Position numbers and translations under genes: made by a program. A model generated the notes under the pieces. That model worked only from the letters and a program-made list of their open reading frames with translations. It searched no databases and was not told the DNA's origin. DNA of 64,000 bases from Halioglobus japonicus (GTDB taxonomy: Bacteria; Pseudomonadota; Gammaproteobacteria; Pseudomonadales; Halieaceae): the NCBI GenBank assembly GCA_902705825.1, contig CACSIL010000023.1:241344-305343 (forward strand), in the 5' to 3' direction. Shown piece by piece: positions 26,377 to 35,576 of the stretch (its first letter is position 1; every line of letters begins with the position of its first letter).

Positions 26377-27447
26377 TCACCGAAATAACCATTTAGCACA
26401 TTGCCGAATAAAAACCAGAAACCTCCAACCCTTGGTATTCACTACACTTTCGTGTGCCTGACGTAAAGCATAGTACTCTCCTTGCACGTCGCCGAGTTCC
26501 TGTATGGTGCGTATCAGCCGGTGCCGGAGACTGAGTACTTTCTTATACGAATAACCATACATGTACTGTAGTTCGCTGAGATACAACGGTTCCAACTGTT
26601 CTACATCCAAGTCTTTCAATAACGCCGAGAGTTCAGCTGCATGGATAGAATCATTTCCTGCAAGTACGCATAAGCGCTTATATAGAGTCTCTGAATAGCT
26701 CCACAGCAGGGGGCTCTGCTTGCGGTCGACCCGGTCCTTGGATTGGCTTCTATTTAGCAGGGGCTCTACATGATCGCGGCAAAAGCCCTCTAGTGCCGAC
26801 TGGGAAAGATCAAACTCCAACAATCTGGCCATACGATCTATCTCGCGCTCTGGCGCCTCAACCAACGACGCATAGTTCACGACCACCAAATGCTGCGGGT
26901 CGACGGCATCCAGTGCTTTGACAAGGTATGTCCACCATAGAAGTAACGACTGGATATTGCGTCGACCCAGGAGATGGAAATCACTGTCATTGATATGCCT
27001 GGTTCTTTGTGAACGCACACAGTGATCCGGCTCTCTAATCCCCAGGACATAGCTGACATCGACATCCAGAGCCTCTGAGATGACCCGCTTCCAGAATGGT
27101 AGCAACACACAAAACCGGGGATCTTTCAGACCAGAGGCTCGGCAGTCGCCAAATCGTTCCTTAACCAGCGCTACCGCAACCGTGTGATAGGGCTTGAATC
27201 TCTGTGCCGCAAAATCCTCCTCCCAGATGAATCCAAAACAATCCCAGGAGAGATTCATACTGCGCAACAGACGATCATTAAAACGAACGATTTCCTCGTC
27301 TTCAAAAAAACCTTTGGGGTTGTCGCTATTGGGCTCTATCAGTCGATTACCGAGGCTCACTCCCAGGCTATGCAAGGCACTTGCAATAAGCGATGTTCCT
27401 GAGCGATGCGGCCCTAGAATAAATAGGAATCGATTCCTTTGCTTCAT
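26377..27447 (-). CDS. Sulfotransferase-family protein
   Basis: This 356-residue P-loop protein starts with the phosphosulfate loop near its N-terminus: FLFILGPHRSGTSLIASAL at residues about 7-25. A second site, LGIREPDHCVRSQRTRH (about residues 135-150), fits the 3'-phosphate motif. The C-terminus is helical with a putative coiled segment (LRHRLIRTIQELGDVQGEYYALRQAHE) and ends in basic-aromatic residues. It should transfer sulfate from PAPS to an unknown acceptor. It lies between a rhamnosyl-type GT2 gene (34 bp upstream) and two glycosyltransferase genes downstream, all leftward. This suggests a sulfated glycan built by this group. Confidence 0.85.
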   Translation of the reverse strand: MKQRNRFLFILGPHRSGTSLIASALHSLGVSLGNRLIEPNSDNPKGFFEDEEIVRFNDRLLRSMNLSWDCFGFIWEEDFAAQRFKPYHTVAVALVKERFGDCRASGLKDPRFCVLLPFWKRVISEALDVDVSYVLGIREPDHCVRSQRTRHINDSDFHLLGRRNIQSLLLWWTYLVKALDAVDPQHLVVVNYASLVEAPEREIDRMARLLEFDLSQSALEGFCRDHVEPLLNRSQSKDRVDRKQSPLLWSYSETLYKRLCVLAGNDSIHAAELSALLKDLDVEQLEPLYLSELQYMYGYSYKKVLSLRHRLIRTIQELGDVQGEYYALRQAHESVVNTKGWRFLVFIRQCAKWLFR

Positions 27448-27481
27448 CGTATGATTACACTAATGCTTCGACAGGATATCG

Positions 27482-28402
27482 TTATAAGTTGCCTCCATTG
27501 TAAGACTTCATACCAAAAGAGTCGATTATACCTTTCAAGCTGCTTTTCAAAAGCTCGAGCCGATTTCCCTTAAAAATAAGCAAATACAAAAGCTTACTGC
27601 TGAACCGAAGCAGATCATGAACGACCCATGCGGCATTGGCATAGCGTTGCCGGTAAAGCCAGAGGCGGTTTCTGGTCATGAAGTAGTTGCGAGTGTAATC
27701 GTGGTACCGTACCACTGCTTTTGTAAACGGAATGCGAGTAAAGGCCACGCCAATCTGCTGGCGAATAACAGCGGTAAAATCCCCGTAGATCTTATACCGC
27801 TTCTGACGCGCCCTGAAGCACCATTCCAGATCAACATTGTCTATGAACAACTCCTCGTTCATAGCACCTATATCGTTCAACGCTTGTACCGACATCAGGC
27901 ATCCGGAGCTGATCAGAAAGTCACATTCCACCTGCTGCTCATCCTGCGGTAAAGTCTCGCGACTATACCTGATATTAAACGGTAGCTTGAAACGCACGAA
28001 CGGCATGGTTTGATTGGTGTAATCATCCACCACTGAGGGCCCGATGGCCGCCACAGGCTCACCCGATTCGAGCAACTTTTCCAGGTGACTCGCGAGCATT
28101 GGTATCAGGTCGGCGGTAATTTTTGTATCCTGATCAAAGGCTACGACAAACTTCGCCCCCAAATCTCGCGCATGTGCGATGATCTGGTTTATACCTCCGC
28201 TCACGCCGCAGTTTTCGCTATTTCGAATCACTGTGATGTCTGGTTGACTCTCCAGACTCTGCAGGTAGTGGCAATATGCTGAATTATTGTCAACCACCAC
28301 CACAGAATCGGTAGAGTCGAGCAGAGTTTCAACCAGAGACAACAGCTCGACTGATTTCGGATTGTGCGCTACAACTCCCGCACATACGCGGTGCTGATGC
28401 AT
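27482..28402 (-). CDS. Rhamnosyltransferase-like GT2 protein
   Basis: This is a 306-residue GT-A glycosyltransferase. Typical segments are AGVVAHNPKS (start of the fold), VVVDNNSAY, FVVAFDQDTKI (the DxD-type metal site) and NVDLEWCFRARQ near residue 190. The family includes the rhamnosyltransferases of the WbbL/RfbF type, to which the FDQD and RNYFMTRNRLWLYRQ segments point. It ends with hydrophobic-basic residues. The start codon lies only six bases downstream of the stop of the steroid thiolase gene on the same strand, without a good ribosome site, so it may be read by coupling from that transcript. Confidence 0.86.
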   Translation of the reverse strand: MHQHRVCAGVVAHNPKSVELLSLVETLLDSTDSVVVVDNNSAYCHYLQSLESQPDITVIRNSENCGVSGGINQIIAHARDLGAKFVVAFDQDTKITADLIPMLASHLEKLLESGEPVAAIGPSVVDDYTNQTMPFVRFKLPFNIRYSRETLPQDEQQVECDFLISSGCLMSVQALNDIGAMNEELFIDNVDLEWCFRARQKRYKIYGDFTAVIRQQIGVAFTRIPFTKAVVRYHDYTRNYFMTRNRLWLYRQRYANAAWVVHDLLRFSSKLLYLLIFKGNRLELLKSSLKGIIDSFGMKSYNGGNL

Positions 28403-28408
28403 GCGCGA

Positions 28409-29611
28409 TCAAGCGACCTCGAACAATCCAGCTGCGCCCATGCCGCCACCGATGCACATGGTGATCACGACATATTTCGAACCCCGGCGCTTGCCCTCAA
28501 GTAATGCGTGCCCGACCATTCGAGCACCGCTCATACCAAACGGGTGTCCGATGGAAATTGCCCCGCCATTGACGTTCAACTTGTCGTTATCGATACCCAG
28601 TTGATCTCGGCTGTAGATTACCTGACAGGCAAAGGCCTCGTTCAACTCCCACAAATCAATATCACCGACACTCAGACCATGTCGTTTTAACAGTTTGGGC
28701 ACGGCAAATACTGGACCGATTCCCATTTCATCCGATTTACAGCCAGCAACGGCAAGACCGCGATAGATACCCAACGGAGCAAGCCCCTTCTTTGCAGCCA
28801 GTGCACTGTCCATGACGACACAGGCTGAAGCACCATCGGAGAGCTGAGAGGAGTTACCCGCTGTAATAAACTGACCTTGCTTCACCCATTGGCCATCCTT
28901 AAACACCGGCTCCAAACCTTGCAGGCTCTCCAGAGTGGTCGATGGGCGATTGCAGTCATCGCGATCCACTACCGTATCCTGATACGTTGTTTCCTTTGTT
29001 TCTCTATTGAATACCGCCATCGAGGTATTCATCGGAACAATCTCGTCGTCATACAACCCTGCCTGTTGCGCTGCGGCAGTACGTTGCTGACTTTGTAGCG
29101 CATAAATATCCTGATCTTCTCTGCTGATGTTATAGCGCTCGGAAACCACTTCTGCTGTCTCAAGCATCGGCATATAGGCGGTAGGATCGAGCTCTAGCAC
29201 CGTTTTTGACACGCTGCGATAGGCGTTCTTGTGCTTGGTTTGCACCAGTGAGATTGATTCAACACCACCGGCAACGGCGATATCGTATTCATTGCACATA
29301 ATGGACTTGGCGGCAGTGGCGATAGACATAAGCCCGGAGGAACATTGTCGTTCAATAGCCATGCCCGCTACAGTGTCCGGAAGCCCACCGGCAATAGCGC
29401 ACAGGCGACCGATGTTATAACCCTGCGTACCCTGCTGCGCCGCTGCACCGAAGATACAATCATCCACTTCGGCGGGGTCTATCCCTGCCCGGGCAATTGC
29501 CGCGCGCACAACATGGCCACCCATAGCCGGTGCCTCAGTGTCATTAAAGCCGCCTCGGAATGACTTGGCCAGACCTGTTCTCGCGGTAGATACGATTACT
29601 GCTTCTCTCAT
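28409..29611 (-). CDS. Acetyl-CoA C-acyltransferase (thiolase)
   Basis: This 400-residue thiolase cleaves a 3-ketoacyl-CoA with CoA in beta-oxidation. The catalytic cysteine is in RQCSSGLMS (residues about 86-94), the second catalytic set is [13 protein letters not shown] and the C-terminal CIGGGMG. It is a second thiolase besides FadA6 in this catabolic cluster and resembles general acyltransferases more than FadA6 does. It could act on the propionyl-side or a later intermediate. An AGGAGA site precedes the ATG, and a 105-bp gap separates it from ipdF, so it might also have its own promoter. It is the last steroid-cluster gene before the glycan region. Confidence 0.93.
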   Translation of the reverse strand: MREAVIVSTARTGLAKSFRGGFNDTEAPAMGGHVVRAAIARAGIDPAEVDDCIFGAAAQQGTQGYNIGRLCAIAGGLPDTVAGMAIERQCSSGLMSIATAAKSIMCNEYDIAVAGGVESISLVQTKHKNAYRSVSKTVLELDPTAYMPMLETAEVVSERYNISREDQDIYALQSQQRTAAAQQAGLYDDEIVPMNTSMAVFNRETKETTYQDTVVDRDDCNRPSTTLESLQGLEPVFKDGQWVKQGQFITAGNSSQLSDGASACVVMDSALAAKKGLAPLGIYRGLAVAGCKSDEMGIGPVFAVPKLLKRHGLSVGDIDLWELNEAFACQVIYSRDQLGIDNDKLNVNGGAISIGHPFGMSGARMVGHALLEGKRRGSKYVVITMCIGGGMGAAGLFEVA

Positions 29612-29716
29612 CTTCGTTCTCCTAAAATGTATGTTGTGCTTTTCGTGCAGCAGGGCGAGAGCCGCGAGCGAAAATAAATAGGGTTAGGGACAGCGCCAGG
29701 GCGTCAAGGATATAGC

Positions 29717-30508
29717 TTATCCTCGCTGGCTGGAAACCGAGACAATCTCCCCTGTCATATAGCTGGAATAATCCGACGCCAGAAACATCATCACATTCGC
29801 CACTTCCCAAGCTTCCGCCGCGCGCCCATAAGCCTCTTTGGACTCAAGCTCGGCCAAAAGTTCCTCAGAGGCAGATTTTCGCAGCATTGGGTGTAATACA
29901 ATCGAAGGGGCCACCGCGTTGATGCGCACGTTAAACTCCGCCGCCTCCATCGCTGCGCAGCGTGTCAACGCCATCACCCCCGCTTTCGCAGCGGCATAGT
30001 GCGCCTGTTCTTTCTGTGCGCGCCACCCCAACACCGAGGAATTATTAACAATAACGCCACCACGCCCACGCGCCTTCATTACCTTCATCATATGACGTGT
30101 CATTCGCATGGTACCGTTTAACGTTACGTCAATCACACGGTGCCACTCTTCGTCCTCCATGTCGATCAGGAGTTTGGACGTCCCAAGCCCGGCGTTGTTA
30201 ATCAGGATATCCACGCCGTCCATACTTTCTTCGGCAAATTCGATCAGAGCACGAACATCATCTTCGACAGCAACATTACCCACTTTGCCATATACCTCGG
30301 AAAGGCCGGACTCCGCTTGCAGTTTTTCTACAGCCGCCGCCAATCGCCCTTCATGTATATCGCTCAATACAATAGCGCGCGCGCCTTCCTCAGCGGCTCT
30401 TGTGGCGGCTGAAAACCCGATTCCGGCCCCTGCTGCCGCGGTCACCAGCACTGACTTACCCTTGATCAGGTCGTGGCCAGGAACGTACTCAGGTGTTTTT
30501 AGATTCAT
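29717..30508 (-). CDS. ipdF: IpdF-like SDR dehydrogenase
   Basis: This is a short-chain dehydrogenase of 263 residues. The cofactor loop is TAAAGAGIG (TGxxxGxG-like), with NNAG, the catalytic Ser in NNSSVLGW and Tyr/Lys in HYAAAKAG. It is closely similar, by memory, to mycobacterial IpdF (Rv3559c): the DINILINNAGLG, VLGWRAQ, CAAMEAAE and SDYSSYMTGE segments match in order. IpdF is reported to act on the CoA thioester of the steroid C/D-ring intermediate HIP, interconverting an alcohol and ketone. It sits between fadE30 and a thiolase, with a GAGGG ribosome site. Confidence 0.93.
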   Translation of the reverse strand: MNLKTPEYVPGHDLIKGKSVLVTAAAGAGIGFSAATRAAEEGARAIVLSDIHEGRLAAAVEKLQAESGLSEVYGKVGNVAVEDDVRALIEFAEESMDGVDILINNAGLGTSKLLIDMEDEEWHRVIDVTLNGTMRMTRHMMKVMKARGRGGVIVNNSSVLGWRAQKEQAHYAAAKAGVMALTRCAAMEAAEFNVRINAVAPSIVLHPMLRKSASEELLAELESKEAYGRAAEAWEVANVMMFLASDYSSYMTGEIVSVSSQRG

Positions 30509-30531
30509 TTTCGATCCCTCAATTTTTCAAA

Positions 30532-31734
30532 TTACTTGGCTGTGCCTTTAGGTTCCCGGGGCATACCCAATCCCCGTTCGGCAATGATATTGCGCTGGAT
30601 CTGGTTGGTACCGCCATAGATTGTGTCCGAGCGCACAAACAAATACATGGACTGCAGGCGACTCAAGGCATAGGGAGCACCCTCAAGAATTTCACATTCC
30701 GGGCCCAGTACATCCATGGCCAGTTCACCCAGACTGCGGTGCCAGGTGGCCCAGAACAATTTGTATATCAGTGCTTCTTTCTGCAGAGCGCCATCACTGG
30801 CGCTCTGTCCCGACAACATGCGCATGGAGTTATAGCGCATAATCTTCAGCTCGGCGTGTGCGCGTGCGATACGCTGTCGGATAGCGGGATCCCTTGCGGC
30901 ACCGTTGCTCCGCGCCTGGCGAACCACCTCGTCCAGCTCATTCTGAAACTGCATCTGCTGACCGAGTGTCGAGACACCTCGCTCAAAACCCAACAGCCCC
31001 ATTGCGACTTTCCAGCCGTCACCTGGCGCACCAACGATGTCGTCGGCACCACAGGAGGCGTCATCGAAGAACACTTCATTAAACTCTGAAGTCCCGGTAA
31101 TCTGTTCGATAGGCCTGACTTCAATGCCAGGCTGATCCATAGCGATCAGAAAAAAGCCAAGCCCCTTATGCGCCACAGAATCCGGATCCGTTCGCGCAAT
31201 TGCGAAACAATAATCGGATTCATGAGCAAGCGATGTCCATACCTTTTGACCATTGATAAACCACTTAGCCTGTTCTTCATCAAAGCGCGCTTTGGTCTTC
31301 ACATTTGCCAGATCTGAACCGGCGCTGGGTTCTGAGTATCCCTGGCACCATAACTGCGTGCCTGCCACGATGCCGGGGAGGTACTTCTTCTTCTGTTCAT
31401 CCGTACCGAAAGCAATAATGGTTGGCCCCGCCAGCCCCTCACCAATATGGCCGACTCGTCCAGGCGCGCCCGCTCTCGCGTACTCCTCGAAGAAAATCAC
31501 CTGCTGCTCAATTGAACAGCCGCGACCGCCGTATTCTTTTGGCCAGCCAACACAGGTCCAGCCACCCTCAGCCAGTTTCTGCTCCCACACTTTGCGTTCG
31601 TCGGGAAACATATGTTCATCACCGGGGCCGCCGCGGTACTTCAGTTTTTCAAACTCACCGGTCAGATTGTCCTGCAACCAATTGGCCACTTCCTCTCGGA
31701 AGGCTTCGTCCTCGGGGCTAAAACTCAATTTCAC
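30532..31734 (-). CDS. fadE30: FadE30-like acyl-CoA dehydrogenase
   Basis: This is a flavin-dependent acyl-CoA dehydrogenase of 400 residues from the GTG at 31734, which is preceded by GAGGG. The C-terminal flavin motif is TIYGGTNQIQRNIIAER, with Gly where ordinary straight-chain dehydrogenases carry the catalytic Glu. Matching segments to mycobacterial FadE30 are GYSEPSAGSDLA, NGQKVWTSLAH and ERGVSTLGQQ. FadE30 desaturates a HIP-derived CoA ester. An adjacent partner (31745-32917) lacks this FAD motif, which fits an alpha2beta2 heterotetramer as known for steroid dehydrogenases. Confidence 0.9.
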   Translation of the reverse strand: MKLSFSPEDEAFREEVANWLQDNLTGEFEKLKYRGGPGDEHMFPDERKVWEQKLAEGGWTCVGWPKEYGGRGCSIEQQVIFFEEYARAGAPGRVGHIGEGLAGPTIIAFGTDEQKKKYLPGIVAGTQLWCQGYSEPSAGSDLANVKTKARFDEEQAKWFINGQKVWTSLAHESDYCFAIARTDPDSVAHKGLGFFLIAMDQPGIEVRPIEQITGTSEFNEVFFDDASCGADDIVGAPGDGWKVAMGLLGFERGVSTLGQQMQFQNELDEVVRQARSNGAARDPAIRQRIARAHAELKIMRYNSMRMLSGQSASDGALQKEALIYKLFWATWHRSLGELAMDVLGPECEILEGAPYALSRLQSMYLFVRSDTIYGGTNQIQRNIIAERGLGMPREPKGTAK

Positions 31735-31744
31735 AATAGTACCC

Positions 31745-32917
31745 TCAATCCACTTCACCCAAATCCAGCAGTGCGCAGGCTATGCGCTCGCGATGATATG
31801 CGCCGTTTCCAAGCAGGTGTTCAGAGGACTTGGCACGCTTGAAATACAGGTGAACGTCGTATTCCCAGGTAAAGCCCACGCCACCGAACAACTGCAGCGC
31901 ATCCCCGGCGATCGCAAAGTAAGCATCCGAGCAATAGGACTTGGCGACACTCGCCGCCTCGCGCAACTCGCCAGCCAGAGGTCCATCCTCCAGTGCTTCC
32001 TGGGCGACACAAGCAGCGTAGTAAATTGCAGAACGCGCCACCTCGGTTCTAAGCATCATATCCGCAGCCTTGTGCTTCACCGCCTGGTAGCTGGCAATGG
32101 TGCGATTGAACTGCACGCGCTCGCTGGTATAGGCTACCGTGCTATCCAGCAACTGTTGACAACCGCCGACCTGCTCGGCCGCCAGTGCAATGGTTGCAAG
32201 ATCAATCACTTTAGCCAGATCATTCCAGGACTGCCCCGGCTCGCCCATCACCGCATCTGCATTGAGATGAACGCCAGTCAGTTGCACCGCAGCCTGCTTG
32301 CGTGTCTGATCCATGGTTGGAAGCCACTGACGAGAGACGCCTGCAGTATTCGCCGGGAGAAGAAACAGGCTGATGCCGCTTTCGCCGGTGCTACCCTGCG
32401 CGCGCGCGGCGACTATCAGCAGATCGGCGGAGTGCCCATCAACAACATAGCGATAATCGCCATCGAGCACATAACCTTCACCCTCGCGACGCCAGGTAGC
32501 AGTTATCGCCTGTGCATCCCAACGGCTTGAACCGCCGTTAAAAGCCAGCGTTGCCGTCAAGCTGCCTTCACAGAGCTGCCCCAGCCACTGTGCCTGCTGT
32601 GCTTCGCTACCGGCGATACGCAGTGCATTCCCCGCCAAACACACCGTGGCGAAAAACGGTGAGCACAGCAGATACCGTCCCATTTGCTCCATCATAGCAA
32701 CCAGTTCGACATACCCCAGTCCCATGCCGCCATGTGCTTCGGGAACGTGAATCGCCTGCCAATACATTTCTCCGCAGATTCGCTCCCACAGCGTGGACTC
32801 GTAACCCTGCTCCGACGTCATCGCACGGCGCACCGCCGCACTGTCAGATACTTCTGCCAGAAATGCCGCCGCTGTCTCGCGGATCATTTCCTGTTCTTGT
32901 GTAAATGCAAATTCCAT
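31745..32917 (-). CDS. Acyl-CoA dehydrogenase-family partner subunit
   Basis: This is a 390-residue protein of the acyl-CoA dehydrogenase fold. It has the N-terminal helix FTQEQEMIRETAAAFLAE, the middle-domain segments, and ends with GGVGFTWEYDVHLYFKRAKSS. It lacks both the usual flavin-tail motif (YxGTNxxQ) and the SEPxAGSD box found in its partner, so alone it may be inactive. In actinobacterial steroid catabolism two unequal FadE chains form one active site. I infer such a pair with FadE30 at 30532-31734, whose gene follows after ten bases. The exact FadE number cannot be assigned from sequence alone. A GGAGA site precedes the ATG. Confidence 0.86.
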   Translation of the reverse strand: MEFAFTQEQEMIRETAAAFLAEVSDSAAVRRAMTSEQGYESTLWERICGEMYWQAIHVPEAHGGMGLGYVELVAMMEQMGRYLLCSPFFATVCLAGNALRIAGSEAQQAQWLGQLCEGSLTATLAFNGGSSRWDAQAITATWRREGEGYVLDGDYRYVVDGHSADLLIVAARAQGSTGESGISLFLLPANTAGVSRQWLPTMDQTRKQAAVQLTGVHLNADAVMGEPGQSWNDLAKVIDLATIALAAEQVGGCQQLLDSTVAYTSERVQFNRTIASYQAVKHKAADMMLRTEVARSAIYYAACVAQEALEDGPLAGELREAASVAKSYCSDAYFAIAGDALQLFGGVGFTWEYDVHLYFKRAKSSEHLLGNGAYHRERIACALLDLGEVD

Positions 32918-32941
32918 AGTTTCTCCGACGCGCGTTCAGCC

Positions 32942-33829
32942 TCAGGTGCCCCAGACTTTTTGCGCGGGTGTTTCCTTCGCCAACAGTTCCTTCATCGCCT
33001 CGCCAATTTCGGCGGGCGCCCAGGCTGCACCGCGGTCTACGCCGTCAGTTGTGCGCCAACCATCGCAGATGCAAATACGACCACCCTCTGCCTCAAAGAC
33101 TTTCCCAGTCACATGTGCGGCTTCCGCACTGCCCAGCCACGCCAATACATTGGATACGTTTTCCGGGGCAAAGTGATCAAAACTGCCGTCCTCTGGCTTC
33201 GCCATTCGCTCGGCCATTTCCGGTACGGCACTGGTCATGCCGGTGCGCGCCGAGGGCGCCATCGCATTTGCGGTGATATTGTAGCGCCCCAACTCCGCAG
33301 CCTGATTCAAGGTAAGCGCGGCAATTCCAGCCTTGGCAGCAGCATAGTTCGACTGACCGATGGAACCCTGCAACCCGGCACCGGACGTGGTGTTGATAAT
33401 GCGCGCGTCAACCGGCTTGCCTTCCTTGGACTGACCGCGCCAGTAGTGCACGGCATGAGAACTGATACAGAAATGGCCTTTGAGGTGTACGGCCATAATG
33501 GTGTCCCACTCCTGCTCGGTCATGGAAGCAAACATACGATCGCGATTTACCCCGGCGTTATTGAGCACAATGTGTAGATCACCGAAACTGTCGATGGCCT
33601 GCTTCACTGCATTCAGGCTATCGTCGTAATTAGTAATATCCGAGCTGTTAACCACGGCCTTTCCACCAGCACTGATTATCTCATCAACAACAGACTGGGC
33701 TGCGGCTGTATTGATATCGTTAACAACGACGGCACATCCTTGGGATGCGAATACTCTTGCGTGCGCCGCTCCCAAACCTCCGCCTGCGCCGGTTATAATT
33801 GCTACTCGCCCTGCCAAAATTTCACTCAT
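32942..33829 (-). CDS. Short-chain dehydrogenase (hydroxyacyl-CoA dehydrogenase-like)
   Basis: This is a 295-residue SDR. The NAD(P) site is TGAGGGLGAAH near residue 13, NNAGVNRD follows, and the catalytic Ser (NTTSGAGLQG) and Tyr/Lys (SNYAAAKAG) are present. It is longer than typical SDRs, with a C-terminal extension containing HVTGKVFEAEGGRICICDGW, which matches the Rv3548c/hydroxysteroid-type branch seen in steroid clusters. A role in the beta-oxidation of a steroid-derived CoA ester as 3-hydroxyacyl-CoA dehydrogenase is likely. An AGAGGAG site precedes the ATG. It lies between an FadE partner and the small secreted-protein region. Confidence 0.88.
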   Translation of the reverse strand: MSEILAGRVAIITGAGGGLGAAHARVFASQGCAVVVNDINTAAAQSVVDEIISAGGKAVVNSSDITNYDDSLNAVKQAIDSFGDLHIVLNNAGVNRDRMFASMTEQEWDTIMAVHLKGHFCISSHAVHYWRGQSKEGKPVDARIINTTSGAGLQGSIGQSNYAAAKAGIAALTLNQAAELGRYNITANAMAPSARTGMTSAVPEMAERMAKPEDGSFDHFAPENVSNVLAWLGSAEAAHVTGKVFEAEGGRICICDGWRTTDGVDRGAAWAPAEIGEAMKELLAKETPAQKVWGT

Positions 33830-33861
33830 TCTACGACTCCTCTACTTCATTCTCTTGGTGT

Positions 33862-34286
33862 CTATGGTTTTGGTTTGATGCCATAGGCTTCAAAATACTT
33901 TGCCATTTTGGCTTGGTTACGCATTTTGTCTTCTTCCATTCTCGACTCTTGCGCAATCACCTCTTCCTGGCGCAGCAGTTCGATCTCGGGGTCTCGCAGT
34001 TCACTTGCTACCGCCACTGCAGCGAATAGCTCATGTCACCCAGCAGCTTTTCGAAAGCCAGCTTTACAGGTTGCTCCCGTATATCGCAATTGACCACTGG
34101 ATTAAAACCTGTGGGCGTCGCAACAAATATCCGCATCTTTTTGCCAACGGCCTTCAGTACCGAATCAAGCGTTTCGCCATTGGCCACTATCGTAAGATTG
34201 GGGTGCCGGTAATCGACCTCTGCCGACATTGTGCCGGCACTGAATAACAGAAGCGCAATCAGTTGGAGAGCCATTGTTACTTTCAT
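33862..34286 (-). CDS. Small exported STN-domain-like protein with apparent frameshift
   Basis: The leftward frame from 34286 to 34008 encodes 92 residues: a signal peptide (MKVTMALQLIALLLFSAG to SAE) and a fold resembling the STN domain of secretins and TonB receptors (NGETLDSVLKAVGKKMRIF, DIREQPVKLAFEKLLGDMSYSLQW). It stops at TAG just where such domains usually continue. In the -1 frame, an open stretch follows down to a TAG at 33864-33862 (about 48 residues: ELRDPEIELLRQEE, MRNQAKMAKYFEAYG). It has normal composition and is charged and helical. The simplest reading is one gene split by a frameshift; an alternative is a separate tiny gene with a GTG start. Its place in a catabolic operon is odd. 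Function unknown. Confidence 0.55.
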
Positions 34287-34408
34287 AAAACATCCTCCAA
34301 TTTCAACTCTGTCCCAGGCACAAAAATTGGCGACCCAAATCTATACGCAGTTGCGCACAAACAGCAGAGGCGCCAGCCAATCAACCCAATCCGTGTCTGA
34401 GAAACTCG

Positions 34409-35557
34409 CTACAGACGTTCAATGATAGTCACGTTGGCCTGACCGCCACCTTCACACATGGTCTGCAAACCATACTTACCGCCACTGCGCTCCAGTTCAT
34501 GCAACAAGGTGGTCATCAATTTAGTACCGGACGCACCAAGCGGGTGACCCAACGCAATCGCTCCGCCATTCACATTGGTTTTCTCAAGCGGAAAGCCCGT
34601 TTCAAGCAACCACGCCATCGGCACGGACGCAAAGGCTTCATTGATTTCCACTAGATCAATATCCGCTAGTGTCATACCCGATTTCTTCATCGCATACTCA
34701 GTCGCAGGAATGGGTGCTGTCAGCATCCAGATCGGGTCCGCAGCGCGTACACTCATGTGTACGATGCGCGCCCGCGGCGTCAGGTTATAGCGCTTCAGTG
34801 CAGCTTCGGAGACAATCAGCATCGCTGAAGCAGCGTCACACGTCTGGCTTGATACTGCAGCGGTGATAGTCCCGCCCTCCAGCAGGGGCTCCAATTCAGC
34901 CATCTTCTCCATCGAGGTATTGCGCGGAGTTTCATCCATATCCACACCGTTCAGTGGTGCAATTTCCCGATCGAAACGACCTTCCGCGATGGCAGACAAT
35001 GCAAGTGTGTGCGAGCGCAGCGCAAACTCTTCCATTTGCTGGCGGGAGATTTTCCATTTATCGGCAATCATCTGTGCAGAGTCAAACTGTGAGGGTGGCG
35101 TGCTACCGTAGCGTGCAACCCAGCCCTGGCTGCCAGAGAAGGGATCACTAAAACCCATTGGCTGTGCGGCAATCATCGCTGAGGAAATCGGAATCTGGGT
35201 CATGGTTTGTACGCCGCCCGCAATCACCACGTCGTTCACGCCGGACATAATCGCCTGTGCTGCAAAGTGCACAGCCTGCTGCGAGGAACCGCACTGTCGG
35301 TCGATGGTGGTGCCGGGTACAAGGTCTGACAATCCGGCTGCCAACCAGGCGGTGCGCGCAATATCACCAGCCAGCGGGCCAATGGTATCCACACAACCGA
35401 ACATTACATCGTCGTACTCGTCATCAGGGATGCTGTTGCGATCGACCAGAGTCTTCATCACGTGGCCACCGAGGTCAGCACCGTGAACATCAGACAAGCC
35501 GCCCTTACGGCGTCCCGTGGGTGAGCGTACTGCGTCTACGATATAAGCGTCTGCCAT
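34409..35557 (-). CDS. fadA6: FadA6-like steroid 3-ketoacyl-CoA thiolase
   Basis: This is a 382-residue thiolase. The catalytic Cys is in DRQCGSSQQA near residue 88, with NEAFA, GHPLGASGTK and CEGGGQAN in the C-terminal domain. Its sequence matches, from memory, mycobacterial FadA6 (Rv3556c) in SAMIAAQPMGF, RAADPIWMLT and PIPATEYAMKK, which other thiolases lack. FadA6 performs the thiolytic release of acetyl-CoA from the opened steroid ring C product in HIP catabolism. I chose the ATG at 35557 (MADAYIVDAVR) rather than an upstream start at 35599, which adds 14 residues not seen in the family and would overlap the preceding gene. Confidence 0.93.
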   Translation of the reverse strand: MADAYIVDAVRSPTGRRKGGLSDVHGADLGGHVMKTLVDRNSIPDDEYDDVMFGCVDTIGPLAGDIARTAWLAAGLSDLVPGTTIDRQCGSSQQAVHFAAQAIMSGVNDVVIAGGVQTMTQIPISSAMIAAQPMGFSDPFSGSQGWVARYGSTPPSQFDSAQMIADKWKISRQQMEEFALRSHTLALSAIAEGRFDREIAPLNGVDMDETPRNTSMEKMAELEPLLEGGTITAAVSSQTCDAASAMLIVSEAALKRYNLTPRARIVHMSVRAADPIWMLTAPIPATEYAMKKSGMTLADIDLVEINEAFASVPMAWLLETGFPLEKTNVNGGAIALGHPLGASGTKLMTTLLHELERSGGKYGLQTMCEGGGQANVTIIERL

Positions 35558-35576
35558 TTGTTGCGTTCCTCTGTCG

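Noticed and set aside
29612..29716. Possible terminator between the thiolase and ipdF genes
   Set aside because: TTTTCG and CGAAAA ends can pair around 29640-29675, but the stem is interrupted and has no T-tract in the right place, so it is not a convincing terminator.
31253..32530. 425-residue plus-strand frame opposite the acyl-CoA dehydrogenase genes
   Set aside because: It is antisense to two well-supported dehydrogenase genes, and its composition (Arg, His, Ala) is typical of a shadow frame.
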